Source of the DNA: Crocinitomicaceae bacterium | GTDB taxonomy: Bacteria > Bacteroidota > Bacteroidia > Flavobacteriales_G > Salibacteraceae | Reading direction: 5' to 3' | Assembly: GCA_002713215.1 (NCBI GenBank) | Contig: PAVO01000055.1 | Span: 62,001 to 126,000, forward strand | Length of the DNA stretch: 64,000 nt | Part shown: piece after piece, positions 62,130 through 64,000 of the stretch | How the letters are laid out: the number at the start of each line of letters is the position of its first letter | How positions within the stretch are numbered: the first letter of the stretch is position 1 | Program-made: the position numbers and the translations under genes | Notes under the pieces: model-generated | Databases searched by the model: none | What the model was told of the DNA's origin: nothing | Seen by the model: only the letters and a program-made list of their open reading frames with translations

Positions 62130-64000
62130 GTGCTACCACAAAAATTAATACTTACCACTTTATTTCTGCTATCAGGGTTTTTTCATTCCCTCTATTCGCA
62201 AAAGGTGGGGTTGGTATTATCGGGCGGTGGTGCCAATGGAGTTGCACATCTTGGTGTAATTCAGGCATTGGAAGAGAACAACATTCCTATTGATTTTATT
62301 ACGGGAACGTCCTCGGGAGCCTTTGTTGGTGCTATGTATGCCTCTGGTTATTCGGTAGAAGAAATAAAGGCATTTCTCACTTCAGACGAGTTTATAGCCA
62401 TGACCCGTGGTGACCTCAATGCCAGTGAACAGTACTTTTTCAAGAAAGATGATCCTAGTGCCGCTATGTTTACGGTAAAAGTTTCGAAGGACTTCTCATT
62501 GTCCAACTCACTTCCTACCAATGTTATTTCAACTTCGAAAGTAGATTTCGAAATGATGCGCATATTTTCTAAGGCCTCTGCGGCTGCGCGGTATGATTTC
62601 GACAGCCTGCTGATCCCTTTTAGATGTGTTGCGGCAGATATAGATGCTAAAGAAGAGTTTGTCTTCGCATTTGGAAATTTAAGTACTGCGGTTCGTGCCT
62701 CATTTACTTATCCATTTTTGATCAAACCCATTGAAGTCGACGGTAAACTATTGTACGATGGCGGATTGTATAACAACTTTCCACATGACATTATGACCAA
62801 TGAATTTAAGCCTGACTACATAATTGGAGTAAAGGTTACTTCAAATGAACCCCCTCCCAAAAGTGATGACTTAATTAGCCAGGTTAGAACCATGTTAATT
62901 AGTAAAACAGATTTTAATCTTAAATCACCAGGATTAATTATTGAGCCTCAAACGGGACAGGGATCCTTTGACTTTGGAAATATTGAGGAGGTTATTGAAA
63001 TTGGGTATCAGGAAGCATTAAAACAGATACCTGCAATTCGGGAGAAAGTTAATCGGAGCATCAATGCTGCAGAAAGAGAACAAAAAAGAAAGGAATTTGT
63101 AAAAGATCAGAAGGATCTAGTGTATGGAGATCTATACATTCATAACCTCAAAAAGAGGCAACGAAAATACGTTAAGAACAACCTGTGGCCCACCAAGGAC
63201 ACCTCAATGAATTTGAATGAAATAAAGAAAGGCTTCTACAGAACAAGTGCCGATCCTCATATTGACGCTATTTTCCCTTCTAGTGCTTACGATTCAAGGT
63301 CTGAAAAATATCGATTGCATGTTAAGGTTAACAAATCAAAACCTTTTGAGTTTGACTTTGGTGGGGTAATATCGAGCAGACCTATTTCCACAGGATATGT
63401 TGGACTGACTTATTTACCATTTTCAAATCCGAGCTATATGTTGAAAGCCAACACCTACTTCGGGAAATTCTACAATTCGGTTTTGGTATCCGGGGAAATT
63501 GATTTCGCATGGAGAATTCCCTTTTCGGTTGAAATAAGCTTTATCCGGAATTCATGGAATTACTTTAAAAGCCACTCATTCTTTTTTGACGATGAAAAAC
63601 CATCTTACCTAATAAAACGAGAAACTTTTGGGTCATTGGAATTAAAATTACCCATTGGCAATAATGCTAAAGTCACTCTTTTGGGGAACCTAACCGAATT
63701 GAGGGACAACTACTATCAAACCCAAAATTTTGGATCGAACGACGTTCCCGACGAAACGAAAACCAATCCTATAACAACAGGGATTAAATATGAATTCAAT
63801 ACTCAAAATCGCATCTTATATCCCAATTCAGGAACTAAGATTGCACTGAAAGGATTTTATTCACAAGGAGAAGAAAGAACTATACCAGGTACTACGGCGC
63901 AGGATGCAACAATTAGCCTAAAAGATCATCATTGGACCAAGGCTCAACTCTATTTAGACTGGTATTACAAACAACATGGTCTTATAAGGCTTGGGCTCAC
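62130..64000 (+). CDS. Patatin-like phospholipase with POTRA and outer-membrane barrel (5' part)
   Basis: The frame runs open to the window edge (about 623 residues visible). A GTG at 62130, just after an in-frame TAA at 62124, begins a signal peptide (PQKLILTTLFLLSGF...LYSQ). The patatin domain (about 25-320) has the oxyanion loop GGGANGVAHLGV, the nucleophile S61 in GTSSG (59-63) and the catalytic Asp in DGG (D210). Then follow a POTRA-like region (about 330-400) and the first strands of a beta-barrel (FEFDFGGVISS, YVGLTYLPF, NQNRILYPNSGTK-type strands), resembling type Vd autotransporters such as PlpD. It is probably a lipid acyl hydrolase exposed at the outer membrane. The C-terminus is outside the window. 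Confidence 0.88.
   Translation, partial: MLPQKLILTTLFLLSGFFHSLYSQKVGLVLSGGGANGVAHLGVIQALEENNIPIDFITGTSSGAFVGAMYASGYSVEEIKAFLTSDEFIAMTRGDLNASEQYFFKKDDPSAAMFTVKVSKDFSLSNSLPTNVISTSKVDFEMMRIFSKASAAARYDFDSLLIPFRCVAADIDAKEEFVFAFGNLSTAVRASFTYPFLIKPIEVDGKLLYDGGLYNNFPHDIMTNEFKPDYIIGVKVTSNEPPPKSDDLISQVRTMLISKTDFNLKSPGLIIEPQTGQGSFDFGNIEEVIEIGYQEALKQIPAIREKVNRSINAAEREQKRKEFVKDQKDLVYGDLYIHNLKKRQRKYVKNNLWPTKDTSMNLNEIKKGFYRTSADPHIDAIFPSSAYDSRSEKYRLHVKVNKSKPFEFDFGGVISSRPISTGYVGLTYLPFSNPSYMLKANTYFGKFYNSVLVSGEIDFAWRIPFSVEISFIRNSWNYFKSHSFFFDDEKPSYLIKRETFGSLELKLPIGNNAKVTLLGNLTELRDNYYQTQNFGSNDVPDETKTNPITTGIKYEFNTQNRILYPNSGTKIALKGFYSQGEERTIPGTTAQDATISLKDHHWTKAQLYLDWYYKQHGLIRLGL

Overview
The window is a gene-dense chromosomal segment, without visible rRNA, tRNA, insertion sequence or CRISPR array, from a member of the Bacteroidota, most likely a marine or freshwater flavobacterium-like lineage; I cannot name a genus. 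The reasons are the type IX secretion (T9SS) C-terminal sorting domains on two large surface proteins, the GEVED/SprB-type adhesin modules, the branched-chain 2-oxoacid dehydrogenase E1 with alpha and beta fused in one chain, the NamZ, OstA-like, DUF349 and LolE-like proteins typical of this phylum, and the recurrent promoter element TAnnTTTG found just upstream of many genes in place of a sigma70 TATAAT box.

Layout. 1-2000: end of purK, then a SulP anion transporter. 2014-8220: ddl on the minus strand, diverging from a PASTA protein / T9SS protein / RluD run and a helix-turn-helix regulator. 8198-13874: menaquinone operon menF-menD-menA-menC-menE on the minus strand, lacking menB. 13947-20108: a 2053-residue secreted adhesin with two parallel beta-helix modules, SprB-like repeats and a T9SS signal, diverging from an orphan OmpR-type response regulator. 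20914-25189: AddB-like nuclease, TPR protein and a sugar-type oxidoreductase in one overlapping operon. 25447-40723: a surface-polysaccharide locus with a polytopic membrane protein (candidate polymerase), two flippases, several GT4/GT2 glycosyltransferases including a double-GT4 fusion and a GT2 fused to a periplasmic transglutaminase-like domain, two FkbM methyltransferases, a third methyltransferase and an AsnB-type amidotransferase. 40948-50338: a plus-strand run of housekeeping genes: glyA, fumarylacetoacetase, bifunctional RelA/SpoT, Fur-family regulator, purA, OstA-like protein and a fatty-acid desaturase. 50343-58550: YihY, a hotdog thioesterase, an exported unknown, fused BCKDH E1, DUF349 protein, MORN-repeat protein and NamZ. 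58613-64000: LolE-like permease, a cystathionine beta-synthase-like enzyme, a metal-receptor-like protein, and a patatin/POTRA/beta-barrel protein cut by the window end.

How it fits together. Much of the window builds the envelope: glycan synthesis, amidation, methylation and export in the polysaccharide locus; peptidoglycan precursor synthesis and turnover (Ddl, NamZ); outer-membrane assembly (OstA-like, LolE-like, patatin barrel); and T9SS cargo. The most unusual gene is the GT2-transglutaminase fusion at 30205-31806, a candidate two-sided envelope enzyme. A second striking feature is compaction: all eight convergent gene pairs overlap or are separated by at most 13 bases, and at least three have hairpins straddling a stop codon. 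No stretch longer than 300 bases is free of genes; the larger gaps (25190-25446, 40724-40947, 49273-49555) hold promoters, an inverted repeat, a tandem repeat and a perfect FNR-type palindrome.
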